A DNA stretch of 12,638 nucleotides from Paenibacillaceae bacterium UBA6304. Lineage in GTDB: Bacteria > Bacillota > Bacilli > Paenibacillales > Paenibacillaceae. The position numbers were made by a program, and so were the translations under genes. Under the pieces are notes generated by a model. It saw only the letters and a program-made list of their open reading frames with translations. It was not told the DNA's origin and did no database searches. The DNA lies in the NCBI GenBank assembly GCA_002439285.1, contig DJTQ01000319.1, positions 1 through 12,638 of the forward strand, read 5' to 3'. This document shows, one piece after another, positions 6,261 to 12,638 of the stretch. Each line of letters opens with the position of its first letter. Position 1 is the first letter of the stretch.

Positions 6261-7271
6261 ATGCGGATTGTTTTTTTGAACAGTTTGGAGAAGAAGTTGA
6301 ACGGTGCGGTGACTGACGGAGCCCAGGTATGGATTGGAGAAGAGGAAGGATTATGGCGGATGGGCTGGAATGAAACGTCCGGAGAAGAGGAGCAAGAGAC
6401 CATTTGGTATGAGGGCGGTTCTTGGTCGGAAATGCTGCATGTGTACCGTCATCGTCTTGTCGTGAAGCTGGGTGAAGGTTATCGCCCGGTTATTGATGGG
6501 ATATGGGATGAGAGGGAGGGATTACAGGGGCGGGGGATGGCAGCGCAGAGACTCATTTGTTACAGTGAGCTGCACGAGAATGAGGCCTTCTACAACGACC
6601 TGTGCGCATGGAGACGCAAGAAGGCCTCCGCAAACCGTAAGGCGCCGTATATGATCGCCAGTAACCGGCTACTGAAGCTAATAAGCGTATTTCGCCCTTG
6701 GACAACCGAAGAATTGCTTCAGCTTCCGGGCATGGGTGAGAGCAAGGCCACTGAATTCGGGCAGGAACTGTTGGAGATGACGCAGAGTCAGGGGAGCGAA
6801 CGTCCGGGTGATTTTCCGCTCGGCTGGGTGGATCAGGACATCGATGAAGAAGCATTCCGGGCCTGGATGTATAAGCAGAAGGAAGCGAAGTTTAAGCTGG
6901 AAATGGAGAAATTCTCACAGCGCCGCATCATTCTGGAATCTCTTGCTCAAGGACTCGATTTGCAAGAGATATGCACGCGTACGGGTCTGGAGCGAAGAGA
7001 TGCCGTAGAATTGCTCGAACTTCTAGAGAAGGACGGGTACACAACGGATTCTCTGGTCCAATTAGAACTCAAGGACATGCCCCTAGAACAGCAGTCTGCG
7101 GTTTGGAAGGCGTTTGAAGAAATGGGCGATAGCTTCTTGAAGCCGGTATTACAGCGAGTTTATGACCAAGAGACGATTGATGCGGGAGGACTGGACCCGC
7201 TCTATGAGCGGCTGCGGCTATTGCGGATCTCTTACCGTCGCCAGAAGGAACGTGCGCCTAAGGCGGGTTAA
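6261..7271 (+). CDS. HRDC-domain protein with RecQ-like C-terminal HTH, no helicase domain
   Basis: The 336-residue product has an N-terminal region (1-100) without recognised motif, rich in Glu, Gly and Trp. An HRDC nucleic-acid-binding domain follows at about 102-175, seen in YSELHENEAFYNDLCAWRRK, the MIASNRLLKLI helix and the LLQLPGMGESKATEFG hairpin. Residues about 215-275 look like the helix-turn-helix that follows HRDC in some RecQ helicases (ILESLAQGLDLQEICTRTGL, then VELLELLEKDGY). No Walker motifs are present, so it is not a helicase itself; a DNA- or RNA-binding role is inferred. The frame is open from a GTG at 6240, but AAGGAGGG at 6246-6253 points to ATG 6261. The function is unknown; similar stand-alone HRDC proteins occur in Paenibacillus, to my recollection. 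Confidence 0.82.
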   Translation: MRIVFLNSLEKKLNGAVTDGAQVWIGEEEGLWRMGWNETSGEEEQETIWYEGGSWSEMLHVYRHRLVVKLGEGYRPVIDGIWDEREGLQGRGMAAQRLICYSELHENEAFYNDLCAWRRKKASANRKAPYMIASNRLLKLISVFRPWTTEELLQLPGMGESKATEFGQELLEMTQSQGSERPGDFPLGWVDQDIDEEAFRAWMYKQKEAKFKLEMEKFSQRRIILESLAQGLDLQEICTRTGLERRDAVELLELLEKDGYTTDSLVQLELKDMPLEQQSAVWKAFEEMGDSFLKPVLQRVYDQETIDAGGLDPLYERLRLLRISYRRQKERAPKAG

Positions 7272-7281
7272 GCACTTCATC

Positions 7282-7341
7282 AAAAATGCCGGTATCCGTC
7301 CGGCGAACCTGTTCTAGGTTTGTCGGATAGATATCGGCATT
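7282..7341 (-). terminator. Terminator of corA (large imperfect hairpin between convergent genes)
   Basis: AATGCCG (7285-7291) pairs with CGGCATT (7335-7341), TATCCG with CGGATA, and AACCT with AGGTT, separated by internal loops. Read on the - strand, the hairpin ends in GGCATTTTTG, giving a T run of five for corA. For the + strand HRDC gene the tail (ACTGTTTC) is poor. Confidence 0.7.
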
Positions 7342-7348
7342 ACTGTTT

Positions 7349-8284
7349 CTATATCCAATCCCGTTTCCGGAACAAATAGTACATACCCGCTCCGAGAGCA
7401 AGCATGACGCCCAGAACGACATAGTAACCGTACTTCCAGTGAATTTCCGGCATATTGTCGAAGTTCATCCCGTAGATCCCTGTAATTAAGGTAAGGGGGA
7501 TAAAGATCGTCGTAATTGCCGTAAACACGCGCATAATTTCGTTCGCGCGGTTGGCGATGGCCGCCTGATATGCTTCTCGTAAGTTTCCCACGAGTTCCCG
7601 GAATGTATCGAAGTTTTCGGAAATCTTAACGGCATTTTCATAGATATCGCTAAAGTATTTCTGCAGTTGATCGTCGATCAGCCGCAGATCTTTTTTATTT
7701 AAAATATTGATGACTTCTTTTTGCGGACCCAACACTTTCTTGAGCCACAATATTTCACTTCGTAACCCGATAATCTCATTGAGATGAGAACGCTTGGTGT
7801 GCATAAGAATATCTTCTTCCAGCTTCTCGATCTTTACTTCGATCCGGTCGCCAACGGTAAAGTAATTGTCCACGACCAAGTCGATCAGATAATACATAAA
7901 ACGGTCGGGTTCACTGACCTCTTGCTCCCAGAGGATCGGCTTAACGGCCCGAAGTTCGTTAATTCTTTGCTTGGTTATCGTAATGATATAATGCCGGCCT
8001 AGAAAAATATTCAGTGCCCGCAGGAAGATTTCCTCGTCATCATAGCGGATACTATTAACTACAATAAAATAATGATTGTCATAAGTTTCGATCTTTGGAC
8101 GCTGCTCTTCTTCGGTAAGACAGTCCTCCACCGCGAGGTCATGCAGTGAAAACAGCGGCTGTAGCAAGGCCAGATCTTCAACATCGGCGTCGATCCAATA
8201 AAACCCTTGCTCAGGCGGTGTTGTTGTCAGTTCCACGTCTGTAACCGGCGTAAACACACCGGCGACTACATGACGGATTTTCAT
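7349..8284 (-). CDS. corA: CorA-family magnesium/cobalt transporter
   Basis: CorA proteins are homopentameric membrane channels for Mg2+ and, in some cases, Co2+ or Ni2+. The 311-residue product has a large cytoplasmic N-terminal domain with a long charged helix region (IEVKIEKLEEDILMHTKR, then NFDTFRELVGNLREAYQAAI), followed by two C-terminal membrane helices. The signature GMN is at residues 272-274 (TLITGIYGMNFDNMPEI), between helix one and the MPEI loop, and the protein ends in a basic FRKRDWI tail; all this is typical. The frame is open up to 8347, but GGGAG at 8297-8293 lies 8 bases before ATG 8284 and no ribosome site precedes 8347. Transcription appears to start near 8557, leaving a leader of about 270 nt. 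Ion preference is not predictable from this sequence. Confidence 0.95.
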   Translation of the reverse strand: MKIRHVVAGVFTPVTDVELTTTPPEQGFYWIDADVEDLALLQPLFSLHDLAVEDCLTEEEQRPKIETYDNHYFIVVNSIRYDDEEIFLRALNIFLGRHYIITITKQRINELRAVKPILWEQEVSEPDRFMYYLIDLVVDNYFTVGDRIEVKIEKLEEDILMHTKRSHLNEIIGLRSEILWLKKVLGPQKEVINILNKKDLRLIDDQLQKYFSDIYENAVKISENFDTFRELVGNLREAYQAAIANRANEIMRVFTAITTIFIPLTLITGIYGMNFDNMPEIHWKYGYYVVLGVMLALGAGMYYLFRKRDWI

Positions 8285-8557
8285 TACCTTCACTCCCTTT
8301 TCCGGCTGAATGCTGCCGGTTCTGCTCACATTGGTCTGGCTGAGCATAGGAAGGAGATCAGGCGGCGGTACGGGAACGCCGAAAAAGGCGTTTTATGAAA
8401 ACACCGGGGAAAGAAAGTGCCCATGATATCCCGCAGGGCGCCTGCTGATCGGTTTCCTATGCGTTTGTTGCTTCAGGGCAATACACTGCGGACTCGGGTC
8501 GCCTTCCATCCTTGGATTCACCTCTTTGTTATTAAGGGTTATAGTGCTCTTGAGCAC
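8285..8557 (-). other. Long structured 5' leader of corA
   Basis: The predicted corA transcript carries about 270 untranslated bases. They can form several helices: CCGCAG with CTGCGG (+ strand 8486-8491 and 8431-8436) closing a domain that contains a UUGC/GCAA hairpin, and AACGCC with GGCGTT (8375-8380 and 8387-8392). Near the 5' end, GGTGAATCC and ACCCGAGTCCG, about 17 bases apart, recall pieces of the ydaO (c-di-AMP) riboswitch, but its 5' half and the GCUAACCUCG block are missing. It does not match the M-box as I remember it. No convincing intrinsic terminator precedes corA on this strand. Confidence 0.4.
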
Positions 8558-8558
8558 T
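8543..8558. repeat. Perfect 16-bp palindrome at the corA start site
   Basis: AGTGCTCTTGAGCACT is AGTGCTC, a two-base TT centre, and GAGCACT. It spans the predicted corA transcription start (about 8557) and immediately follows the -10 box, so it may be an operator or form a 5' hairpin in the RNA. Confidence 0.6.
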
Positions 8559-8563
8559 TGTCT

Positions 8564-8593
8564 AGTATAACGCCGGGGCGCGAATTGTTTCAA
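8564..8593 (-). promoter_or_regulatory. Promoter of corA
   Basis: On the - strand TTGAAA (8593-8588) and TATACT (8569-8564) are separated by 18 bases; start is predicted near 8557. It is back to back with the methionine operon promoter. Confidence 0.65.
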
Positions 8594-8627
8594 GACAAAA
8601 AGTTGTGGACAAAAAGAGGCACATGGC

Positions 8628-8655
8628 TTGTGAAAATGGCTATTTCATGTATAAT
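8628..8655 (+). promoter_or_regulatory. Promoter of the metA-metI-metC operon
   Basis: TTGTGA (8628-8633) and a perfect TATAAT (8650-8655) are 16 bases apart. Transcription would start near 8662, about 45 bases before the riboswitch P1 stem. Confidence 0.75.
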
Positions 8656-8706
8656 GAAAATCAACATATTTAAATTTGAATGTCATAACTAAATATTTAG
8701 ACGATT

Positions 8707-8834
8707 TTCTTATCAAGAGTAGGTGGAGGGACTAGCCCGATGATACCCGGCAACCGGCGATACTTCGCACGGTGCTAATTCTTGCAGAACCGTAGAGTGC
8801 CACATTTCGGCACCCGGTCACTGAGAGATGAGAG
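8707..8834 (+). promoter_or_regulatory. SAM-I (S-box) riboswitch aptamer
   Basis: The conserved S-box blocks are all present in order: CTTATCAAGAG (8709-8719), GGTGGAGGGACTAGCCCGAT with the kink-turn and P2, ACCCGGCAACCGG, GGTGCTAATTCTTGCAG, and the P4 hairpin GTGCC/GGCAC. P1 closes through CTTATC with GATGAG (8827-8832). It binds S-adenosylmethionine in the nascent transcript and controls the metA operon in cis. With ligand, P1 holds the GAUGAGAGAGG strand and lets the terminator form. Without ligand, that strand can pair with CCUUUCUCUAUC of the terminator's 5' arm. Confidence 0.97.
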
Positions 8835-8857
8835 AGGCGCATTCAGGAATAAATGAT

Positions 8858-8891
8858 GACCTTTCTCTATCTAAAGAGAGAGGTCTTTTTT
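8858..8891 (+). terminator. Riboswitch-controlled terminator
   Basis: GACCTTTCTCT (8858-8868) pairs with AGAGAGAGGTC (8875-8885), with one T-G pair, around ATCTAA and before six T's (8886-8891). The 5' arm is also complementary to the 3' strand of riboswitch P1 (about 8825-8836), giving the expected antiterminator alternative. Confidence 0.95.
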
Positions 8892-8953
8892 CTTGTCAAA
8901 CGCTCGCTTTCAGTAATCAAATTTAAGTCTAGTCGTCAAAAGGAGTGATAATT

Positions 8954-9889
8954 ATGCCGATTAAAGTACCGGATCATTTGCCGGCCAAAGAAGTGCTTAC
9001 GAACGAAAATATTTTTGTGATGGATGAGAGTCGGGCATATCAGCAGGATATCCGCCCATTGCGGATCGCCATTCTGAACTTGATGCCGACCAAGGAAACG
9101 ACGGAATCTCAAATTTTGCGTTTGCTGGGTAATACACCGCTTCAGGTGGAGATCGTATTGCTTCATCCACGGTCGCATACGTCCAAGAACACTTCCGCAG
9201 AACATCTCAACATGTTCTACAAAACCTTTGAGGAAATTAAAGACAGCCGCTTTGACGGCATGATTGTGACGGGCGCTCCGGTTGAACAGTTTGAATTTGA
9301 AGAAGTGAATTATTGGGAAGAGCTGAAGGAGATTTTCGCTTGGAGCAAAACCCATGTTACCTCGACCATGCATATATGTTGGGCTTCTCAGGCCGGTCTC
9401 TATTATCACTTCGGTGTCCGTAAAATCAGCTTGGAGCAAAAATGCTTCGGCGTGTTCCAACATACGGTCAACAATCCGCATGTGAAGCTGTTGCGCGGCT
9501 TTGATGAAGTATTCCAGGTACCTCATTCCCGTCATACGGATGTGTCCCGGGAAGACATCGAGCGTATTCCGGAACTTGAAATCTTGGCGGAATCCGAAGA
9601 AGCGGGCATCTATCTCATAGCATCGCGGGACGGGAAGCAGATTTTTGTAACCGGCCATTCCGAATACGATCCTTGCTCGCTCAAATGGGAATATGATCGG
9701 GATGTCGCCAAAGGACTGGAGATCGATTTGCCGGTCAACTATTATCCGAACGACGACCCTTCCAAAACTCCGACTTCAAGTTGGAGAGCGCATGCTAACT
9801 TATTATTCTCCAACTGGCTAAATTACTATGTGTATCAGGAAACACCCTATGATATTGATCAACTGGCCGAATTCATATATCAGATCTAA
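8954..9889 (+). CDS. metA: Homoserine O-acetyltransferase (MetA family)
   Basis: The first dedicated step of methionine synthesis: acylation of homoserine by an acyl-CoA in the cytoplasm. The 311-residue protein shows the MetA glutamine-amidotransferase-like fold, with nucleophile Cys142 in [11 protein letters not shown] and the His235/Glu237 pair in VTGHSEYD. Residue 111 in [13 protein letters not shown] is Glu. From work on the Bacillus cereus enzyme, Glu111 favours acetyl-CoA while Gly111, as in E. coli, favours succinyl-CoA, so acetylation is predicted despite the common name homoserine O-succinyltransferase. A GTG at 8945 is in frame, but AGGAG occupies 8941-8945 and [11 protein letters not shown] is the usual N-terminus, so ATG 8954 is chosen. 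It is first in a three-gene operon under the SAM riboswitch. Confidence 0.96.
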   Translation: MPIKVPDHLPAKEVLTNENIFVMDESRAYQQDIRPLRIAILNLMPTKETTESQILRLLGNTPLQVEIVLLHPRSHTSKNTSAEHLNMFYKTFEEIKDSRFDGMIVTGAPVEQFEFEEVNYWEELKEIFAWSKTHVTSTMHICWASQAGLYYHFGVRKISLEQKCFGVFQHTVNNPHVKLLRGFDEVFQVPHSRHTDVSREDIERIPELEILAESEEAGIYLIASRDGKQIFVTGHSEYDPCSLKWEYDRDVAKGLEIDLPVNYYPNDDPSKTPTSSWRAHANLLFSNWLNYYVYQETPYDIDQLAEFIYQI

Positions 9890-9907
9890 AGTGGAGGGGT
9901 TATTCAG

Positions 9908-11095
9908 GTGAAAGAGAACAAATGGCATTTGGAGAGCAGATTGGCACAGATCGGTTCAGTGGAAGAGCCGGCCACGGGTGCGGTAAATTACCCGATTTAT
10001 CAGGCGACAGCGTTCCGGCATCCCCGGCTCGGTCAAAGTACGGGGTTCGATTACTCCCGTACGAAGAGCCCGACCAGAACCGTGCTTGAGGAAGCATCCG
10101 CGGCACTGGAGAGCGGGGACGCCGGATTTGCCTGCAGTTCAGGCATGGCCGCGCTACAAACCGTATTCAGTATGTTTTCCCAAGGGGATCATCTAATCGT
10201 ATCGCTTGATCTGTATGGAGGAACTTACCGGCTACTGGAACGGATTTTATCGAGATTCGGGATTAGTGCGTCCTATGTGGACACCAACGACTTGGACGCT
10301 CTTGAAAGTATGCGCAGACCGAATACGAAGGCGGTATTCATTGAAACCCCGACCAATCCATTGATGATGATTACCGACATTGAAGCGGTAACTCTCTGGG
10401 CTAAGCGTCATCAACTGCTGACGGTTGTGGATAACACGCTGCTGACGCCTTATTTTCAGCGTCCGCTGGAACTGGGTGCGGACATTGTCGTCCACAGTGC
10501 GACCAAGTATTTGGGCGGACATAACGATGTGCTAGCCGGTCTGATCGTCACGAAAGGAGAGGAATTATCCCGTGAGATCGCCTTTCTGCACAACTCGATC
10601 GGTGCTGTGCTCAGCCCTTCCGACTCCTATCAGCTTATGCGCGGCATGAAGACCCTGGCACTAAGAATGGAGCGTCATGAGAGCAATGCGTTGGCTGTCG
10701 CTCATTACTTGGAGCAGCATCCGCAAATTGCGGAGGTGTTCCATCCGGGCCTGGCCGATCATCCGGGACATGAGATTCAGAAGAAACAGGCTACGGGCAA
10801 CACTGGCATCTTTGCCTTTAAAGTGACCGATGCCCGTTATGTTGAGCCCGTGCTCAGGCACTTGGAATTGATCGCTTTTGCGGAGAGCCTGGGCGGTGTT
10901 GAATCGCTGATGACCTATCCCGCAGTTCAGACCCATGCCGACATTCCGGTAGAAATCCGCGAAGCGGTCGGTGTGGACGACCGGTTGCTTCGCTTCTCGG
11001 TAGGCATTGAGCATGCGGAGGATTTGATTGCGGATCTGGAACAGGCGCTGGAGGCAGCGCGCCTGGAAGTTGAAGGAGGACAAAACCATGAGTGA
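9908..11095 (+). CDS. metI: Cystathionine gamma-synthase / O-acetylhomoserine (thiol)-lyase (MetI-like)
   Basis: A 395-residue PLP enzyme of the Cys/Met metabolism family. It joins O-acetylhomoserine with cysteine to give cystathionine; the Bacillus homologue can also use sulfide. The PLP lysine is Lys200 in VVHSATKYLGGHNDVLAG. Other family elements are the phosphate-binding YSRTKSPTR (49-57), where Ser replaces the common Asn, SSGMAALQ (77-84), YGGTYRLL (103-110), ETPTNP and VVDNT (173-177). The GTG start at 9908 follows GGAGG (9893-9897) by 10 bases and lies 18 bases after the metA stop. It overlaps metC by 8 bases. The gamma-synthase role is inferred from its place upstream of a second, beta-lyase-like paralogue; the two proteins share most core motifs and could in principle be exchanged. 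Confidence 0.88.
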   Translation: MKENKWHLESRLAQIGSVEEPATGAVNYPIYQATAFRHPRLGQSTGFDYSRTKSPTRTVLEEASAALESGDAGFACSSGMAALQTVFSMFSQGDHLIVSLDLYGGTYRLLERILSRFGISASYVDTNDLDALESMRRPNTKAVFIETPTNPLMMITDIEAVTLWAKRHQLLTVVDNTLLTPYFQRPLELGADIVVHSATKYLGGHNDVLAGLIVTKGEELSREIAFLHNSIGAVLSPSDSYQLMRGMKTLALRMERHESNALAVAHYLEQHPQIAEVFHPGLADHPGHEIQKKQATGNTGIFAFKVTDARYVEPVLRHLELIAFAESLGGVESLMTYPAVQTHADIPVEIREAVGVDDRLLRFSVGIEHAEDLIADLEQALEAARLEVEGGQNHE

Positions 11096-12281
11096 TAACG
11101 GACAACGCGAGCAAGGCGGATCGCCGGATATTCCGGAGAAGAAATTCGATACAAAGCTGATTCACTTCGGCAATGAAGTCGACGCCGCTACGGGGGCGTC
11201 CAGCGTCCCGATCTACCAGGCTTCCACCTTTCATCATCATGACATTTTTAATCCCCCTGAATATGACTATAGCCGCTCGGGCAATCCGACCCGCCAAGCG
11301 CTGGAGGACTATATAGCGGTTCTGGAAGGCGGAGCGCGCGGATTTGCGTTTGCCAGCGGCATGGCGGCGATCTCGACCACGTTCATGCTATTTTCGGCAG
11401 GCGACCATCTGATCGTGACGGAGGATGTTTACGGCGGTACATACCGATTGCTGTCCAATATATTAAGCCGGATGAACGTCGAGACGACATTCGTCGATAT
11501 GACGGATTTCGACGCGGTCCAAGCGGCGCTGAAGCCGAATACGAAAGCCGTGTACATGGAAACGCCGTCGAACCCGACTCTGAAAATTACAGATATCGCT
11601 CTAATCGCGGAGTGGGCTCGGGATCATGATTTACTCAGCATCGTTGATAACACGTTTATGACGCCGTACTATCAGCGGCCGATCGAACTTGGCGTAGACA
11701 TTGTGCTGCATAGCGCAACGAAGTTCCTTGGCGGGCACAGCGACGTACTGGCCGGTCTGGCTGTGGCCCGGGACGAGTCGTTGGGGAGCCGCCTGAAATT
11801 CGTGCAGAACGGCCTTGGGACCGTGCTTGGCGCCCAGGATTCCTGGCTGCTGATGCGGGGTATGAAGACGCTGGGGACGCGCATGGCTCACAGCGAGATC
11901 AGCGCCCGCAAGCTGGCCGATTGGCTGAGCCGGCGAGAGGATATCGACGCCGTGTTCTACCCCGGCTTGCCGGAACATCCGGGCCGCGAGGTCCAGGAAC
12001 GGCAATCGACCGGCTACGGTGCGGTCGTGTCGTTCGATGTGGGCTCGGGCGAGCGGGCAAAGCAGGTGCTGAGCCGGGTCAAGCTTCCGCTTGTGGCCGT
12101 CAGTCTCGGTGCCGTTGAGAGTATCCTGTCCTATCCGGCCATGATGTCGCATGCATCCATGCCGCAGGAAGTCCGGCATGAGCGCGGAATTACCGACGGC
12201 TTGCTTCGTTTTTCCGTTGGCCTCGAAGATATCGATGATTTGATCGCCGATTTGGAACAGGCCCTGAAACAGCAGAGCTAA
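11088..12281 (+). CDS. metC: Cystathionine beta-lyase (MetC-like), PLP dependent
   Basis: This 397-residue paralogue of the preceding gene belongs to the same PLP family and is predicted to split cystathionine to homocysteine, pyruvate and ammonia. The PLP lysine is Lys212 in VLHSATKFLGGHSDVLAGLA; YSRSGNPTRQALE (61-73), ASGMAAIS, YGGTYRLLSNILSR, ETPSNPTLKITDI and IVDNTFMTPYYQRP complete the fold, and the C-terminus ends DDLIADLEQALKQQS. The frame is open from 11028, but AAGGAGG at 11073-11079 lies 8 bases before ATG 11088. The first 17 residues (Gly, Gln and Asp rich) are longer than in many homologues. It overlaps metI by ATGAGTGA, so translational coupling is likely, and it closes the SAM-controlled operon. 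Confidence 0.88.
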   Translation: MSDNGQREQGGSPDIPEKKFDTKLIHFGNEVDAATGASSVPIYQASTFHHHDIFNPPEYDYSRSGNPTRQALEDYIAVLEGGARGFAFASGMAAISTTFMLFSAGDHLIVTEDVYGGTYRLLSNILSRMNVETTFVDMTDFDAVQAALKPNTKAVYMETPSNPTLKITDIALIAEWARDHDLLSIVDNTFMTPYYQRPIELGVDIVLHSATKFLGGHSDVLAGLAVARDESLGSRLKFVQNGLGTVLGAQDSWLLMRGMKTLGTRMAHSEISARKLADWLSRREDIDAVFYPGLPEHPGREVQERQSTGYGAVVSFDVGSGERAKQVLSRVKLPLVAVSLGAVESILSYPAMMSHASMPQEVRHERGITDGLLRFSVGLEDIDDLIADLEQALKQQS

Positions 12282-12299
12282 CATAATAACAATCCCTTT

Positions 12300-12329
12300 A
12301 ACAGCACTCGCATCAAAACGGGTGCTGTT
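12300..12329 (+). terminator. Hairpin downstream of metC, probable terminator
   Basis: AACAGCACTCG (12300-12310) pairs with CGGGTGCTGTT (12319-12329) with one T-G pair and an 8-base loop. The T tail is weak (TTCTAAATT), so termination may be partial and some read-through into the next gene is possible. Confidence 0.65.
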
Positions 12330-12350
12330 CTAAATTCCGGAGAGTTATTT

Positions 12351-12369
12351 TATAATGAGAATGATTGTG
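12351..12369. promoter_or_regulatory. Fur/PerR-like box overlapping a possible -10 element
   Basis: TATAATGAGAATGATTGTG matches the classical Fur box GATAATGATAATCATTATC at 14 of 19 positions by my count. Its left half (TTATAATGA, from 12350) also fits a PerR half-site. TATAAT at 12351-12356 could be the -10 of a weak promoter (TTCTAA, 17-base spacer) for the downstream mqnC-like gene. Confidence 0.45.
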
Positions 12370-12437
12370 TTACGATTATCTTATAGGTTTTGGAATTTTT
12401 TTGATCATTTAATAGGGAAATGCTAGGAGGCAGCCGA

Positions 12438-12632
12438 ATGACCACAATTAATCATATTTTAGACAAGGCGCTGCAAGGAGAACGTCTCGACCTTGAAGAT
12501 ACGATCAAGCTGTTCGAATCCGATGAAGTCGAGAAAATGGGCCATGTGGCCAACATCCTAATGGAACGGAAACATCCAGATCCGATGGCGACGTTCGTAA
12601 TCGGACGCAATGTGAACTATACGAATGTTTGA
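12438..12632 (+). CDS. N-terminus of MqnC-like radical SAM enzyme (futalosine menaquinone pathway), interrupted by TGA
   Basis: The 64 visible residues resemble the start of cyclic dehypoxanthinyl futalosine synthase (MqnC) and its relatives: an N-terminal helix (INHILDKALQGERLDLEDTI), LFESDEVEKMGHVANILMER, and TFVIGRNVNYTNV. In this family NYTNV is followed directly by Cys, the first of the CX3CX2C motif that holds the radical SAM iron-sulfur cluster. Here the codon is TGA (12630-12632), followed by GAT CGG before the window ends. AGGAGG at 12425-12430 lies 7 bases before ATG 12438; the in-frame ATG at 12420 precedes the ribosome site and is rejected. The rest of the gene is outside. Possible readings are a sequencing error, a nonsense mutation or selenocysteine. 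Family call is good; MqnC versus MqnE-type paralogue is less certain. Confidence 0.7.
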   Translation: MTTINHILDKALQGERLDLEDTIKLFESDEVEKMGHVANILMERKHPDPMATFVIGRNVNYTNV

Positions 12633-12638
12633 GATCGG

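Noticed and set aside
8350..8394. T-box-like string on the + strand: GGCGGCGGTACGGGAACGCC followed by hairpin AACGCC/GGCGTT and TTTT
   Set aside because: It lacks the exact GGGUGGUACCGCG core, has no specifier stem upstream (that DNA is the corA leader and 5' end on the other strand), and no gene follows in the right place.
8393..8593. Small - strand open frame with an internal ATG preceded by AAGAGGTGAATCCAAGG, possible leader peptide of corA
   Set aside because: Spacing to the ATG is plausible, but composition looks random and there is no regulatory amino-acid run; kept only as part of the leader.
8417..8692. 91-codon + strand open frame between corA and metA
   Set aside because: It covers both divergent promoters and the corA leader, lacks a good ribosome site and has no recognisable protein features.
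8936..9658. Long - strand open frame antisense to metA (240 codons)
   Set aside because: It is a shadow of the strongly conserved metA reading frame, without a ribosome site or promoter.

Overview
The window looks like a core chromosomal segment of a Paenibacillus-like member of the Bacillota. The grounds are strong AGGAGG-type ribosome binding sites, a SAM-I (S-box) riboswitch with terminator in front of metA-metI-metC, a molybdate uptake locus arranged like Bacillus yvgK-yvgL-yvgM, a YpcP-like 5'-3' exonuclease, and the start of a futalosine-pathway menaquinone gene. No rRNA, tRNA, CRISPR array, insertion sequence or prophage gene was seen. The genus is an inference from gene content, not from a marker gene.

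Layout. Positions 1-2805 (+) hold a tightly packed run: a 5'-truncated PduO-type cob(I)alamin adenosyltransferase, an RluA/RluD-family pseudouridine synthase, an ArsC/Spx-like thioredoxin-fold protein and a stand-alone 5'-3' exonuclease, closed by a bidirectional terminator. Positions 2886-5511 are a molybdate module. A regulator fusing an excisionase/MerR-like helix-turn-helix to a periplasmic-binding-protein-like ligand domain (-) diverges from modA-modB (+); no modC follows. The 110-bp divergent spacer carries a run of 10-bp-phased AT-rich units that is probably the operator. Positions 5536-5841 (-) encode a small DUF3055-like protein. A 420-bp gap follows, with a 15-bp inverted repeat and a promoter-plus-terminator element, then an HRDC-domain protein (6261-7271, +). 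A CorA metal transporter (7349-8284, -) has a leader of about 270 nt. Divergent from it is the methionine operon (8628-12281, +): promoter, SAM riboswitch, terminator, metA, metI, metC. The window ends in the first 64 codons of an mqnC-like radical SAM gene, preceded by a Fur/PerR-like box and interrupted by TGA exactly where the first cluster cysteine is expected.

How the genes work together. The methionine operon is a complete route from homoserine to homocysteine. MetA acylates homoserine (Glu111 predicts acetyl-CoA), MetI condenses the ester with cysteine to cystathionine (or with sulfide), and MetC cleaves cystathionine to homocysteine. The SAM riboswitch shuts the operon when SAM is plentiful. 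The molybdate module pairs a ligand-sensing DNA-binding protein with the binding protein and permease it probably controls; the ATPase must come from elsewhere.

The most interesting items are the phased decamer array with its HTH-PBP regulator, the TGA at the radical SAM cysteine, the unexplained corA leader, and the short promoter-hairpin unit upstream of the HRDC gene.
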